Below are positions 8,509 through 16,450 of a stretch of DNA of 64,000 bases, one piece after another. A program made the translations under genes and the position numbers. The stretch is taken from contig NZ_FZPD01000003.1 of the NCBI RefSeq assembly GCF_900188325.1, positions 124,001 to 188,000 on the forward strand. Direction: 5' to 3'. Source of the DNA: Ekhidna lutea. GTDB taxonomy: Bacteria > Bacteroidota > Bacteroidia > Cytophagales > Cyclobacteriaceae. The first letter of the stretch is position 1; each line of letters opens with the position of its first letter. Below the pieces are notes generated by a model. It searched no databases. It saw only the letters and a program-made list of their open reading frames with translations, and was not told where the DNA came from.

Positions 8509-9681
8509 ATGAATATGCCTGATTACGTAGAGCGATTAATTCATACCATCAGCGATTCCTTACCGGGAGTTGTAGGTGCTGTGATTGTTCTGATCATCGG
8601 TTGGCTTTTTGCAATACTTATTCGCAAAATCGTCCACAGTCTGATGAAGAAAACAGAGTGGGATGAACGCTTACTCGGCAATACCATTGTAGATACCAAC
8701 AAATTCATTGCGAATCTGGTCTACTATGTCTTAATGCTAATCATTTTGCTGATAGTCCTTGAGATGTTAGGTGTGAGTTATGTGCTGGATCCTATCAGAA
8801 ATATGCTCAATGAGTTCCTTGGATTCATTCCAAACATCCTTGCCGGGATGGCAATCGTATTCATTGGATACATTATAGCTAAGTTCATTTCTAACCTGGT
8901 GAAGATGGCCGGGAGTTTCTTCGACAGGCTTGCGAATAATATGGGCTTTAAGGAAACTGACAAGCTGGTTCATTTTATCCAGCAGGTAGTTTTTATTGTA
9001 ATTTTCATCCCATTCATAATTCAGGGATTGAATGCACTACACCTTGAGGCAATTACAAACCCGGCAAACAATGTGTTGCATCAAATGCTGGATTCAGTTC
9101 CTAATATCATTGGCGCCATCCTGATCATATCAATATTTGTTGTAGGAGGCAGGTTCATAACTTCTTTTGTCAAAGACCTCCTCGCCAATGTGGGAATAGA
9201 TAAGCTTGTTGAAAAACTACAACTAAAATCAGTGCTTGGGAAACAAAAATTATCAAGCATTGTGGCCAATATTATTTTCTACTTCATGGTCTTCTTCGGA
9301 GTAATTTCTGGCGTAGAAATGCTTGGACTTGATCGCCTAGCGGAAGTTTTACATACGATCCTTAACCTCTCCGGAAATGTACTTTTCGGCTTGATCATTC
9401 TTGTAATGGGTAACTTCCTGGGTTCCATCATTTTCAAGTCAATGAATGGCTCAGGGGAGAACTCATTTGTTGCAGGAATAGCACGGGTTGCTATTGTCGG
9501 ACTGTTTCTGGCTATAGCGCTGAGAACAATGGGAATTGCCAATAGCATTGTGGAGTTGGCTTTCGGACTAACACTTGGTGCAATTGCGGTTGCAGTAGCA
9601 CTGTCTTATGGACTTGGTGGGAGAGAAGCTGCTGGGAAGCACATGGAGCAAATCTTAAAGCGATTGCAGAGTAAGAAATAA
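8509..9681 (+). CDS. Mechanosensitive-channel-family membrane protein with repeated TM-helix units (CmpX-like)
   Basis: A 390-residue inner-membrane protein with about nine to ten hydrophobic helices. A unit of amphipathic helix followed by GAVIVLIIGWLFA-like transmembrane helix recurs: near residues 17-35, 105-125, 195-215 and 285-305. This is the conserved TM-helix repeat seen in CmpX-like members of the MscS superfamily. The end carries GLGGREAAGKHMEQIL, shared with this family, but there is no large cytoplasmic MscS vestibule domain. Channel function is inferred from family only. It has its own promoter and a strong terminator, so it is a single-gene unit. Confidence 0.85.
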   Translation: MNMPDYVERLIHTISDSLPGVVGAVIVLIIGWLFAILIRKIVHSLMKKTEWDERLLGNTIVDTNKFIANLVYYVLMLIILLIVLEMLGVSYVLDPIRNMLNEFLGFIPNILAGMAIVFIGYIIAKFISNLVKMAGSFFDRLANNMGFKETDKLVHFIQQVVFIVIFIPFIIQGLNALHLEAITNPANNVLHQMLDSVPNIIGAILIISIFVVGGRFITSFVKDLLANVGIDKLVEKLQLKSVLGKQKLSSIVANIIFYFMVFFGVISGVEMLGLDRLAEVLHTILNLSGNVLFGLIILVMGNFLGSIIFKSMNGSGENSFVAGIARVAIVGLFLAIALRTMGIANSIVELAFGLTLGAIAVAVALSYGLGGREAAGKHMEQILKRLQSKK

Positions 9682-9695
9682 ATTAAAGCTAAAAG

Positions 9696-9726
9696 AAAGC
9701 CCTCGACAGCATTGTCGAGGGCTTTT
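9696..9726. terminator. Strong intrinsic terminator, probably bidirectional
   Basis: AAAGCCCTCGACA (9696-9708) pairs perfectly with TGTCGAGGGCTTT (9713-9725) around GCAT. It is flanked by T after and A before the stem. It ends the mechanosensitive channel gene on the plus strand and the small minus-strand gene that stops at 9733. Confidence 0.9.
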
Positions 9727-9732
9727 ATATTG

Positions 9733-9912
9733 TTATGCAAAACAGGCTGCCAATATGGGTTGGTACTGCCTGCCAAACTTTCGATAGCACCATTCTTTAA
9801 GCTGGTGGACTTCATCAGGCACAAGTGCCTTAATTGCCTTCCTTAGCTCTTTCTCGAATAGCCGTTTATCAAAGCTTACTTTCGACAAAATAGTTTTAAA
9901 GTATTCTAGCAT
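9733..9912 (-). CDS. Small conserved-looking hypothetical protein (59 aa)
   Basis: A minus-strand frame from ATG (9910-9912) to TAA (9733-9735) encodes 59 residues beginning MLEYFKTILSKVSFDKRLFE and containing KELRKAIKALVPDE and LKEWCYRKFG. The regular charge/hydrophobic pattern suggests a compact helical protein, and I have an impression of similar short proteins in other Cytophagales, though I cannot search. It is framed by a bidirectional terminator on its 3' side and a divergent promoter region on its 5' side, so it behaves as an independent gene. Function unknown. Confidence 0.7.
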   Translation of the reverse strand: MLEYFKTILSKVSFDKRLFEKELRKAIKALVPDEVHQLKEWCYRKFGRQYQPILAACFA

Positions 9913-9920
9913 GTGAATAA

Positions 9921-9952
9921 TTGTTAATGATCAAACCCACACTATAAATTTG
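9921..9952 (+). promoter_or_regulatory. Bacteroidota-type promoter before batD
   Basis: TTG at 9921-9923 and TAAATTTG at 9945-9952 give a -33/-7 pair with a 21-base spacer. The batD start lies 58 bases downstream. The small gene at 9733-9912 diverges from the same intergenic space. Confidence 0.6.
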
Positions 9953-10009
9953 GCGTTTGGATTTGAAGAATGATAGATTTTAACATTAGTTAAGTAATAG
10001 TCAGGTGAT

Positions 10010-11461
10010 ATGAAATTAACGAACAAATTCCTGTTAGGTTGTGCTGTAATCTTCCTATCTACTGTCAATAGTTTCTCTCAGAATGTAGCCATTAAGTTAG
10101 GTAAAAATGAGATAGGAATCAATCAGTATTTCACCGTAACCGTCCAGGTAGAAAATGACAGACTCAAGCAATACAGCGATTTTCCCAATATAGAGGGATT
10201 TATCAAACGTGGTACTTCTTCATCTACCACCACCAACTATGTGAATGGTCGAATGTCATCCACTCAGAGCCTGACTCAGAATTATCAGGCTACAGAAAAA
10301 GGCACTTTTTTACTTCAACCTTTTTTTATGACCATTAATGGGGAGGAAGTAAAATCAGAAGGAACTCAGATAGTAGTAGGTGAAGCGGTTCAAAGACAAG
10401 CAAGGCAAAGTCCCTTTAGTCGCGATCCTTTTGACGATTTATTTGGAGGTCGATCAGAGCCTGAAGAGTTTTTAGACATTAAGGCGGACGCTTTTGTTGC
10501 ACTCACATTAGACAAAGATGAGGTATACGTTGGAGAAGGTTTTACAGCAACTTTAGCGTTTTATGTTGCAGAGTCAAATCGGGCCGAAATGCGATTTTAT
10601 AATCTGGCCAATCAGATCACTGAGATCGTGAAAACGGTAAAACCCCCTAACTGCTGGGAGGAAAATTTTAGTATTGATCAGATTTCAGGCGAGCCAATAA
10701 CCATCGGAGGTAAAGCCTATGACCGCTACAAAATATATCAAACAACCTATTATCCTCTCACATTAAAAGATATTGAATTTCCATCCATCGGATTGAAGAT
10801 GATCAAGTTTAAGGTTGCCAAAAACCCATCGTTTTTTGGCCGAAACAGGCAGGAAGATTACGAGACCTTTTACTCAAAAGAAAAAACGGTTAAGGTTAAA
10901 GACTTGCCGGCTCATCCTATGAAAGATCAGGTTGCAGTTGGAAACTATCGGCTGGATGAAAACATTAGTAACCGGGAACTTGAAACAGGTCAAAGCTTCA
11001 ACTACTCATTCAACATCGTAGGGGAAGGAAATATCAGCTCGATTGAAGCACCAACTCCAAAGAATAATGATGCGTTTGACTTCTACGCTCCTAATGTCAC
11101 ACAGCGAGTAAATAGAGCTGCCGGTAAGGTTAGTGGGGTGAAGAGTTATGACTTTTACGCGATTCCAAATGAGCCCGGTGAGTTCAAGCTTGGCGATTAC
11201 TTTTATTGGGTGTTTTTCAATCCTGAAAACGACTCATACGATACGCTACGCTCTGAGTACTCCCTTAACGTGTCTGGTGAAAGCAGGAAAAACTTAACAA
11301 TAGCATCGAATGATTTGGGTGACTTCTACGATAAGATAGGCAGTGTCGACAATGAGCTGGAAGCTATTGGTGGGGATGATTGGGTTAAGATCATAGTTAA
11401 TATCTTTATCGCTTTAACATTAGGCTTCACTGCCTATCTGCTGTTCAAAAAGACAGCATAA
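10010..11461 (+). CDS. batD: BatD-family protein
   Basis: A 483-residue exported membrane protein. Residues 1-23 are a signal peptide ending SFSQ. The rest is a series of beta-sandwich domains, and a single transmembrane helix sits near 458-478 before a short KK tail. The layout and the opening [20 protein letters not shown] match the BatD family (aerotolerance-associated; normally found with batA, batB, batC and a MoxR ATPase). Here batD is separated from the other bat genes, which are not in the window, and is followed after four bases by aroC. A direct role in oxygen tolerance should not be assumed. Confidence 0.85.
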   Translation: MKLTNKFLLGCAVIFLSTVNSFSQNVAIKLGKNEIGINQYFTVTVQVENDRLKQYSDFPNIEGFIKRGTSSSTTTNYVNGRMSSTQSLTQNYQATEKGTFLLQPFFMTINGEEVKSEGTQIVVGEAVQRQARQSPFSRDPFDDLFGGRSEPEEFLDIKADAFVALTLDKDEVYVGEGFTATLAFYVAESNRAEMRFYNLANQITEIVKTVKPPNCWEENFSIDQISGEPITIGGKAYDRYKIYQTTYYPLTLKDIEFPSIGLKMIKFKVAKNPSFFGRNRQEDYETFYSKEKTVKVKDLPAHPMKDQVAVGNYRLDENISNRELETGQSFNYSFNIVGEGNISSIEAPTPKNNDAFDFYAPNVTQRVNRAAGKVSGVKSYDFYAIPNEPGEFKLGDYFYWVFFNPENDSYDTLRSEYSLNVSGESRKNLTIASNDLGDFYDKIGSVDNELEAIGGDDWVKIIVNIFIALTLGFTAYLLFKKTA

Positions 11462-11465
11462 TCGC

Positions 11466-12548
11466 ATGAATAATTCTTTTGGTAACATTTTTAAGATTAC
11501 CTCTTTCGGTGAGTCTCATGGTCAGGGTGTTGGAATCGTTATAGATGGCTGCCCTGCAGGCGTTGAGCTTGACGAGCAGTTTATTCAATCAGAACTCGAT
11601 CGTCGTAAACCTGGTCAGTCCAGAATAACAACTCAAAGAAAAGAGGCGGATGGATTCGAATTTCTATCAGGGGTTTTTGAAGGCAAATCTACTGGGTCTC
11701 CTATCACAATCTTCATTAGAAATCAGGATCAAAAAAGTAAGGATTACGATCACATAAAAGATATCTACCGTCCTTCGCATGCCGACTTTACTTATCAGGA
11801 AAAGTATGGTGTTCGAGACTATCGTGGTGGTGGCAGAAGTTCAGCAAGAATTACTGCCGGATGGGTTGCTGCTGGAGCTATCGCAAAGTTGATTTTGAAA
11901 GAGATAGGCATTAAATGTCAGGCATTTGTATCGCAAGTGGGTGAGTTGAAACTAGAAAAAAACTATTTGGAACTCGACTTATCAAAGACAGAATCCAATG
12001 ATGTAAGATGCCCTGATGAAGTCACAGCCAAGAAAATGTTTGAGTTGATCGATAATGTCAGAAAAAACCGGGATACGGTGGGAGGAGTGGTAACCGGAGT
12101 GATCTCTGGCAATCCTGTAGGCCTGGGGGAGCCTGTTTTTAATAAGCTGAATGCTACGCTCGGGTTTGCTATGTTATCAATCAATGCAGTTAAAGGATTT
12201 GAGCTGGGGAGTGGATTTGATGGAGTGAAAATGAGGGGTTCGGATCACAATGATGCTTTTGAGAATAAAGGATCTGAAATTGGGACTAAAACAAATCATT
12301 CAGGGGGTGTTCAGGGAGGCATTTCGAATGGAGAAGATATTTATTTTAATGTAGCCTTTAAACCCGTTGCAACAATCATGAAAGATCAGTCTTCAGTTGA
12401 TGGGGAGGGAAATGCCATTACGGTTAAAGGAAAAGGCAGGCATGATCCCTGTGTGGTTCCACGAGCAGTGCCCATCGTAGAAGCCATGTCTGCATTAGTG
12501 ATGGCAGATTTCTATTTATTAGCTCAAACCAATAAATTGCGAGGCTAA
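11466..12548 (+). CDS. aroC: Chorismate synthase
   Basis: A 360-residue chorismate synthase, full length for the family. It converts 5-enolpyruvylshikimate-3-phosphate to chorismate using reduced FMN, the last step of the shikimate pathway. Family signatures are [14 protein letters not shown] at the N-terminus, [13 protein letters not shown] in the middle, and [13 protein letters not shown] followed by [15 protein letters not shown] near the C-terminus. It sits four bases behind batD and is probably transcribed with it. No other aro gene is present. Confidence 0.97.
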   Translation: MNNSFGNIFKITSFGESHGQGVGIVIDGCPAGVELDEQFIQSELDRRKPGQSRITTQRKEADGFEFLSGVFEGKSTGSPITIFIRNQDQKSKDYDHIKDIYRPSHADFTYQEKYGVRDYRGGGRSSARITAGWVAAGAIAKLILKEIGIKCQAFVSQVGELKLEKNYLELDLSKTESNDVRCPDEVTAKKMFELIDNVRKNRDTVGGVVTGVISGNPVGLGEPVFNKLNATLGFAMLSINAVKGFELGSGFDGVKMRGSDHNDAFENKGSEIGTKTNHSGGVQGGISNGEDIYFNVAFKPVATIMKDQSSVDGEGNAITVKGKGRHDPCVVPRAVPIVEAMSALVMADFYLLAQTNKLRG

Positions 12549-12586
12549 GCGATAGCTGATCAATTAATTAAGCGACTCAAATTACT

Positions 12587-13990
12587 ATGAGAAATACACC
12601 CCTCCACGTCAAAATCATCATCGGTTTAGTTGCCGGTATCATTTACGCGTTTGTTTCTAGTGCCTTGGGATGGAATGAGTTTACCATCAATTGGATAGAT
12701 CCTTTTGGAACAATTTTTATTCGACTACTGAAATTCATTGCAGTCCCACTTGTGCTGTTTTCGATAATTAGTGGCATCAGCGGCTTAAGTGATATTTCTA
12801 AGCTTGGCAGAATGGGTGCTAAAACGCTAGGGTTTTATTTACTTACAACCGTAATAGCTGTCGCATTAGGCTTGTTAGCAGTGAATACCATTAAGCCGGG
12901 GACGCACCTGGATGATGATCAACGTGTCAAAAACCGTATTGCATATGAACTATGGGCCAATGAAGACGGTGTTGAGATTAAGGACAAGAAGGATTTCCTA
13001 ATCAATCCTAAATATGCCGATGCAGTAAAAGAGGTTTCGGGTAAAGAGCAGGATGTAGACATGAAGGTGGATAAAATGAAATCCACTGCGGAATCGAATA
13101 AAGAGAGCTCTCCCCTAAAATTTCTGGTGGATATGGTGCCAGAAAACCTTGTCTTCGCCATTTCCAATAACAGCTTGATGCTTCAGGTGATATTTTTTGC
13201 CATCTTTTTTGGGATTTCAATTGCCATGCTGCCCAATGGGAAAGCTCAACCCGTAATAGATCTCGTTAACAGCATCAATGAAGTTTTTTTAAAAATGGTC
13301 GAGATGGTGATGAAGGCAGCACCATATTTTGTTTTTGCATTGTTGGCAGGGGTTATAGCAAAAATGGCTAATACACCTGCCGAAGTACTGGAGATATTTA
13401 AGGGCCTGGGCTCATATTCGCTTACCCTTTTCGGAGCACTGGCATTTATGATTTTTGTATTCTACCCGTTGATTATAGTCACATTCGTGAAGGGTATGAC
13501 TTACAAGCAGTTCTTCAAAAACATAAGTCCAGCCCAGTTGATGGCATTTTCCACCAGCTCAAGTGCGGCCACCCTGCCGGTAACTATGGAATGTGTTGAG
13601 GATAATATGGGTGTTTCCAGAAACGTAACAAGTTTTGTATTGCCTATTGGAGCAACAGTAAATATGGATGGTACCAGCATCATGCAGGCGGTTGCAGTGA
13701 TATTCATGGCTCAGCTGCATATGGTTGACCTTTCTCTTGGACAGCAACTAACCATTGTACTAACTGCGACGTTGGCCTCTATTGGATCTGCAGCTGTGCC
13801 TAGCGCAGGCCTTGTTATGCTAATTATCGTGCTTCAGTCTGTCGGACTAAATCCAGCCTGGATTGCTATTATTTTCCCGGTAGACAGGATATTAGATATG
13901 TGTAGAACGGTTGTAAATGTAACGGGAGATGCAACAGTCGCTACACTGGTAGCTGGTTCTGAAAATGAACTTAAGCCAACTACAAATTAA
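12587..13990 (+). CDS. Dicarboxylate/amino acid:cation symporter (DAACS family)
   Basis: A 467-residue secondary transporter of the GltPh/EAAT fold, taking up glutamate, aspartate or C4-dicarboxylates with Na+ or H+. The serine-rich hairpin reads STSSSAATLPVTMECVE, the TM7 motif is NMDGTSIMQAV, and the second hairpin is GSAAVPSAGLVMLIIVL. A hydrophilic insertion of about 65 residues rich in Lys/Asp/Glu (roughly residues 100-165) lies between TM3 and TM4. Exact substrate cannot be read from the sequence. It starts 38 bases after aroC without an obvious terminator between them. Confidence 0.9.
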   Translation: MRNTPLHVKIIIGLVAGIIYAFVSSALGWNEFTINWIDPFGTIFIRLLKFIAVPLVLFSIISGISGLSDISKLGRMGAKTLGFYLLTTVIAVALGLLAVNTIKPGTHLDDDQRVKNRIAYELWANEDGVEIKDKKDFLINPKYADAVKEVSGKEQDVDMKVDKMKSTAESNKESSPLKFLVDMVPENLVFAISNNSLMLQVIFFAIFFGISIAMLPNGKAQPVIDLVNSINEVFLKMVEMVMKAAPYFVFALLAGVIAKMANTPAEVLEIFKGLGSYSLTLFGALAFMIFVFYPLIIVTFVKGMTYKQFFKNISPAQLMAFSTSSSAATLPVTMECVEDNMGVSRNVTSFVLPIGATVNMDGTSIMQAVAVIFMAQLHMVDLSLGQQLTIVLTATLASIGSAAVPSAGLVMLIIVLQSVGLNPAWIAIIFPVDRILDMCRTVVNVTGDATVATLVAGSENELKPTTN

Positions 13991-14082
13991 GCCATCATCA
14001 GGTAAGAGACATATATAGTCAATCCTAACGTTAAAAGCGTTACAAGAACCATCAGCGAAATCTGTATTTTTCTGGTTACCAT
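13987..14082 (-). CDS. Possible 31-residue single-helix membrane peptide
   Basis: A minus-strand frame from ATG (14080-14082) to TAA (13987-13989), overlapping the last bases of the symporter gene, would encode a 31-residue peptide. It is basic at the start (MVTRK), has one hydrophobic helix (ISLMVLVTLLTLGLTIYVSYL), and ends MMA. The shape is that of bacterial small membrane proteins. A frame this short can arise by chance, so this is only a candidate. Confidence 0.3.
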   Translation of the reverse strand: MVTRKIQISLMVLVTLLTLGLTIYVSYLMMA

Positions 14083-14207
14083 GACTTTGTGATTTTAGGG
14101 TGATAAAAACGATTATTAGAAGTATGGTACCTATTTAACGGGCTATACTAGCTGCCCTTTCGAACTTTTCTACGAACTTTGCAATTGTATTGCTAAACGC
14201 ACAAACT

Positions 14208-14795
14208 ATGCAGACAACACAAGAACCTCGAGTGGTTAATATCTATACAGAGTCAAACCCAAATCCCAACTCTTTGAAGTTTGTTGTTAACTTCATGTTA
14301 ATGCCGGAAGGGATAAGCAGAGACTTCCCCAATTTAGATAGTACATCTGAAGCACCGCTTGCCAAAGCATTGTTTGAGCAGTTTGATTTTGTGACAGGAG
14401 TTTTCTACATGAGCAACTTTGTTACCGTTACTAAAAAAGAAGAAACGGAGTGGTTTGAAGTTAAGGCTCAGGTTCAACAATTCATCAAAGACTTTTTGAC
14501 TGAAGGAAAGGCTATTCTGACGGAAGAAATCAAGGATAATATTGATGATGAGTTGACCGGAGATGATGCTGAGGCAAAAATCAAAGGTGTTTTAGAAGAA
14601 TACATCAAACCTGCTGTTGAGATGGATGGTGGCGCGATAAAACTCTCATCATTCAAAGATGGTATTGTTACAGTAACGCTTCAGGGCTCTTGTAGCGGAT
14701 GCCCTTCATCAACCATCACATTGAAAAACGGAATTGAAAATCTGCTTAAGCGGATGGTTCCTGAAGTAAAGGAAGTGGTTGCAGAAGAAGGCTGA
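14208..14795 (+). CDS. Nfu-type Fe-S cluster carrier protein
   Basis: A 195-residue protein with an N-terminal Nfu_N domain (about 8-95; TESNPNPNSLKFVVN) and a C-terminal NifU-like domain (about 115-190) with the cluster-binding CSGCPSS motif. The two-domain arrangement is that of Nfu carriers, which pass 4Fe-4S clusters to target enzymes. The open frame could start at a TTG at 14190, but ATG at 14208 gives the usual N-terminus MQTTQEPRVV. It is followed after 33 bases by the YCII lipoprotein gene. Confidence 0.9.
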   Translation: MQTTQEPRVVNIYTESNPNPNSLKFVVNFMLMPEGISRDFPNLDSTSEAPLAKALFEQFDFVTGVFYMSNFVTVTKKEETEWFEVKAQVQQFIKDFLTEGKAILTEEIKDNIDDELTGDDAEAKIKGVLEEYIKPAVEMDGGAIKLSSFKDGIVTVTLQGSCSGCPSSTITLKNGIENLLKRMVPEVKEVVAEEG

Positions 14796-14804
14796 TTTTA
14801 GGAA

Positions 14805-14830
14805 ATTAGGAGAAAAATTAACCTCCTAAT
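14805..14830 (+). promoter_or_regulatory. Hairpin covering the start codon of the YCII lipoprotein gene
   Basis: ATTAGGAG (14805-14812) pairs perfectly with CTCCTAAT (14823-14830), and the right arm includes the first two bases of the ATG at 14829. The left arm also contains the only purine-rich, ribosome-binding-like tract upstream. Folding would hide both, so the element could lower or regulate translation. It is not a terminator, as no T-run follows. Confidence 0.4.
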
Positions 14831-15317
14831 GAAAAATCTCATTTACATATCCCTTTTGTTTTTAATGGTGATTGCCTGTGATCAATCGGGACAATCAAAT
14901 GATGAACCATTTGAAGCAATGCCAGTGGAAGGTGTCTATGATTCTCTTTTGGCAGATGAAACAGGCGCTGATGACTATGGCATGCGCAGATACGTAATGG
15001 CACTTTTAAAAGAAGGTCCTAATCGTGAGCAGGATTCAGCTGAAGTAGCACAAATCCAAAGGGCTCATCTTGATAATATTACCCGCATGGCTGAAGAAGG
15101 TATGCTTGTGATGGCAGGTCCTTTCTTTGATAATTGGGAGGTAAAAGGAATTTACATATTTGCTGTGGAAACTATTGAGGAAGCAGAGGAGCTAACGAAA
15201 ACAGACCCGGCAATTCAAGCTGGCAGGCTTGTTATGGAGCTACACCCATGGTATGGTAGTGCAGCGTTGATGAAAATGGGTGATATGCACGAAAAGCTGG
15301 CGAAGAAATCCATATGA
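14829..15317 (+). CDS. Predicted lipoprotein with YCII-like domain
   Basis: A 162-residue protein with a lipoprotein signal: hydrophobic LIYISLLFLMVIA then Cys17. Residues about 55-150 resemble the YCII fold, with MRRYVMALLKEGP, a HLDNITRMAEEGMLVMAGPF segment carrying the conserved His, and the ending MELHPWYG. YCII proteins are small ferredoxin-like proteins, usually cytoplasmic, with a conserved His-Asp pair and unclear roles; an exported lipid-anchored version is less common. The gene overlaps acyP by four bases (ATGA), so the two are translationally coupled. Confidence 0.75.
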   Translation: MKNLIYISLLFLMVIACDQSGQSNDEPFEAMPVEGVYDSLLADETGADDYGMRRYVMALLKEGPNREQDSAEVAQIQRAHLDNITRMAEEGMLVMAGPFFDNWEVKGIYIFAVETIEEAEELTKTDPAIQAGRLVMELHPWYGSAALMKMGDMHEKLAKKSI

Positions 15318-15583
15318 TTGCATACCGTATCAAAGTAACTGGAAGGGTACAAGGAGTGTTTTTCAGAGCCTCAACCAAAGAAAAAGCGGAGGACTTGGGA
15401 ATAAAGGGTTTAGTAAGGAATGAATCGGATGGGTCAGTTCTGATTGAGGCTGAAGGCGAAGAAGTACTAATGCAGGAATTTATTGAGTGGTGCCAGGAAG
15501 GCCCTTTGATGGCAAGAGTAGATCATATTGAGAAGGAAAAAATCCCGGCACAGCATTTCGAAAGCTTTAGGGTCACGTATTAA
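15314..15583 (+). CDS. acyP: Acylphosphatase
   Basis: An 89-residue acylphosphatase, full length. It hydrolyses acyl phosphates such as 1,3-bisphosphoglycerate or carbamoyl phosphate. The active-site signature GRVQGVFFRAST carries the catalytic Arg, and the second motif GLVRNESDGSVLIEAEG carries the catalytic Asn. The start codon overlaps the stop of the YCII lipoprotein gene. It is convergent with the next gene, ten bases away. Confidence 0.93.
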   Translation: MIAYRIKVTGRVQGVFFRASTKEKAEDLGIKGLVRNESDGSVLIEAEGEEVLMQEFIEWCQEGPLMARVDHIEKEKIPAQHFESFRVTY

Positions 15584-15592
15584 GCTTTTGTG

Positions 15593-16333
15593 CTATTTCG
15601 AGAAACCAGCCACAAATTGCTCAGTAATTCGTGGTGCTTCACTCAAGTTTTCGTCTGTACCAATTTCAATCGCATTTGCTTTCCATTCAAAACGTGTAGG
15701 TTCTATAGACTTCAATGGAATCCCATTTTCGAGAAGTGTAAATGCGACAATCTGAATGTCTTCCAAAGGAACATTATTCCCATAATACATCACATTGCTA
15801 CCTAATCCGGATGTTTCAGTAGCTTCTTTTTCATGAATATAATAGCCCAGCTCTTTCAGGGAGTATACTTTATTATCATCTTCACTGTGCCGATAATATC
15901 TAATGACAACATCTTCTCTAAGCTGCCCTGCGGGAAGGTTGGCTATAATCGGAGCGAGGTAGTAATTTTTAAGGTCTTGAAGCGAAGTGTTTGCAGATGT
16001 TGTTTGCTCGGTTGTGTTTGTTGATTCGGTAGCTGTTTCGTCACTGTTAGCAAAGCTATCACCACTTGTTTCTAAATTTTCAGTCGAATCATTTTCAGAA
16101 CGATCTAATACTGGTGGGGGAGTGTCATTTGAAACTTGAGACTCGGGCTCGGAGGGGTTAAATATCTCTTCAGCCTGCCCAGTTTTTGGGGACTCCTTTC
16201 TAGCTTCAACACTTGTAAAGCTCTTATCTCTATTTTCGCTGTATTTCTTAGCGTCAAAGGCTGTGGCCTGGAGTAGTTTGATTATTCCAATAAACACGAG
16301 CGCCATTATGGCATAGATTGGATACTTACCCAT
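15593..16333 (-). CDS. Membrane-anchored protein of unknown function with low-complexity linker
   Basis: A 246-residue protein I do not recognise. Residues 5-24 form one hydrophobic helix (signal anchor). Residues about 40-125 are a Ser/Thr/Glu/Asn-rich, disordered-looking linker. Residues about 126-246 appear to be a folded, probably periplasmic domain with VVIRYYRHSEDDNKVYSLKELGYYI and PLEDIQIVAFTLLENGIPLK. The beta-alpha-beta pattern, with a free-end search over a polypeptide-like segment, is reminiscent of LytR_C or SPOR-like small domains, but this is a weak impression. It stands alone between acyP and secDF. Confidence 0.7.
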   Translation of the reverse strand: MGKYPIYAIMALVFIGIIKLLQATAFDAKKYSENRDKSFTSVEARKESPKTGQAEEIFNPSEPESQVSNDTPPPVLDRSENDSTENLETSGDSFANSDETATESTNTTEQTTSANTSLQDLKNYYLAPIIANLPAGQLREDVVIRYYRHSEDDNKVYSLKELGYYIHEKEATETSGLGSNVMYYGNNVPLEDIQIVAFTLLENGIPLKSIEPTRFEWKANAIEIGTDENLSEAPRITEQFVAGFSK

Positions 16334-16385
16334 TGATATAAATGTGATTTGGTAGCCTGAATTTAACCAAAATACTCATTGGGTA

Positions 16386-16426
16386 CAAAAAAAGCCCTCA
16401 TCTACAATTTGAGTAAATGAGGGCTT
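16386..16426 (-). terminator. Intrinsic terminator of secDF
   Basis: AAGCCCTCAT (16392-16401) pairs with ATGAGGGCTT (16417-16426). On the minus strand the stem is followed by a run of T (the A-run at 16387-16393 on the plus strand). It lies 25 bases after the secDF stop. Confidence 0.85.
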
Positions 16427-16450
16427 CAAAGAAGTTATTAAGCAGCTATC

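Noticed and set aside
9606-9824. 72-residue minus-strand frame near 9.7 kb
   Set aside because: It crosses the strong terminator and the end of the channel gene; the 59-residue frame at 9733-9912 in another register has clear start, stop and protein-like composition.
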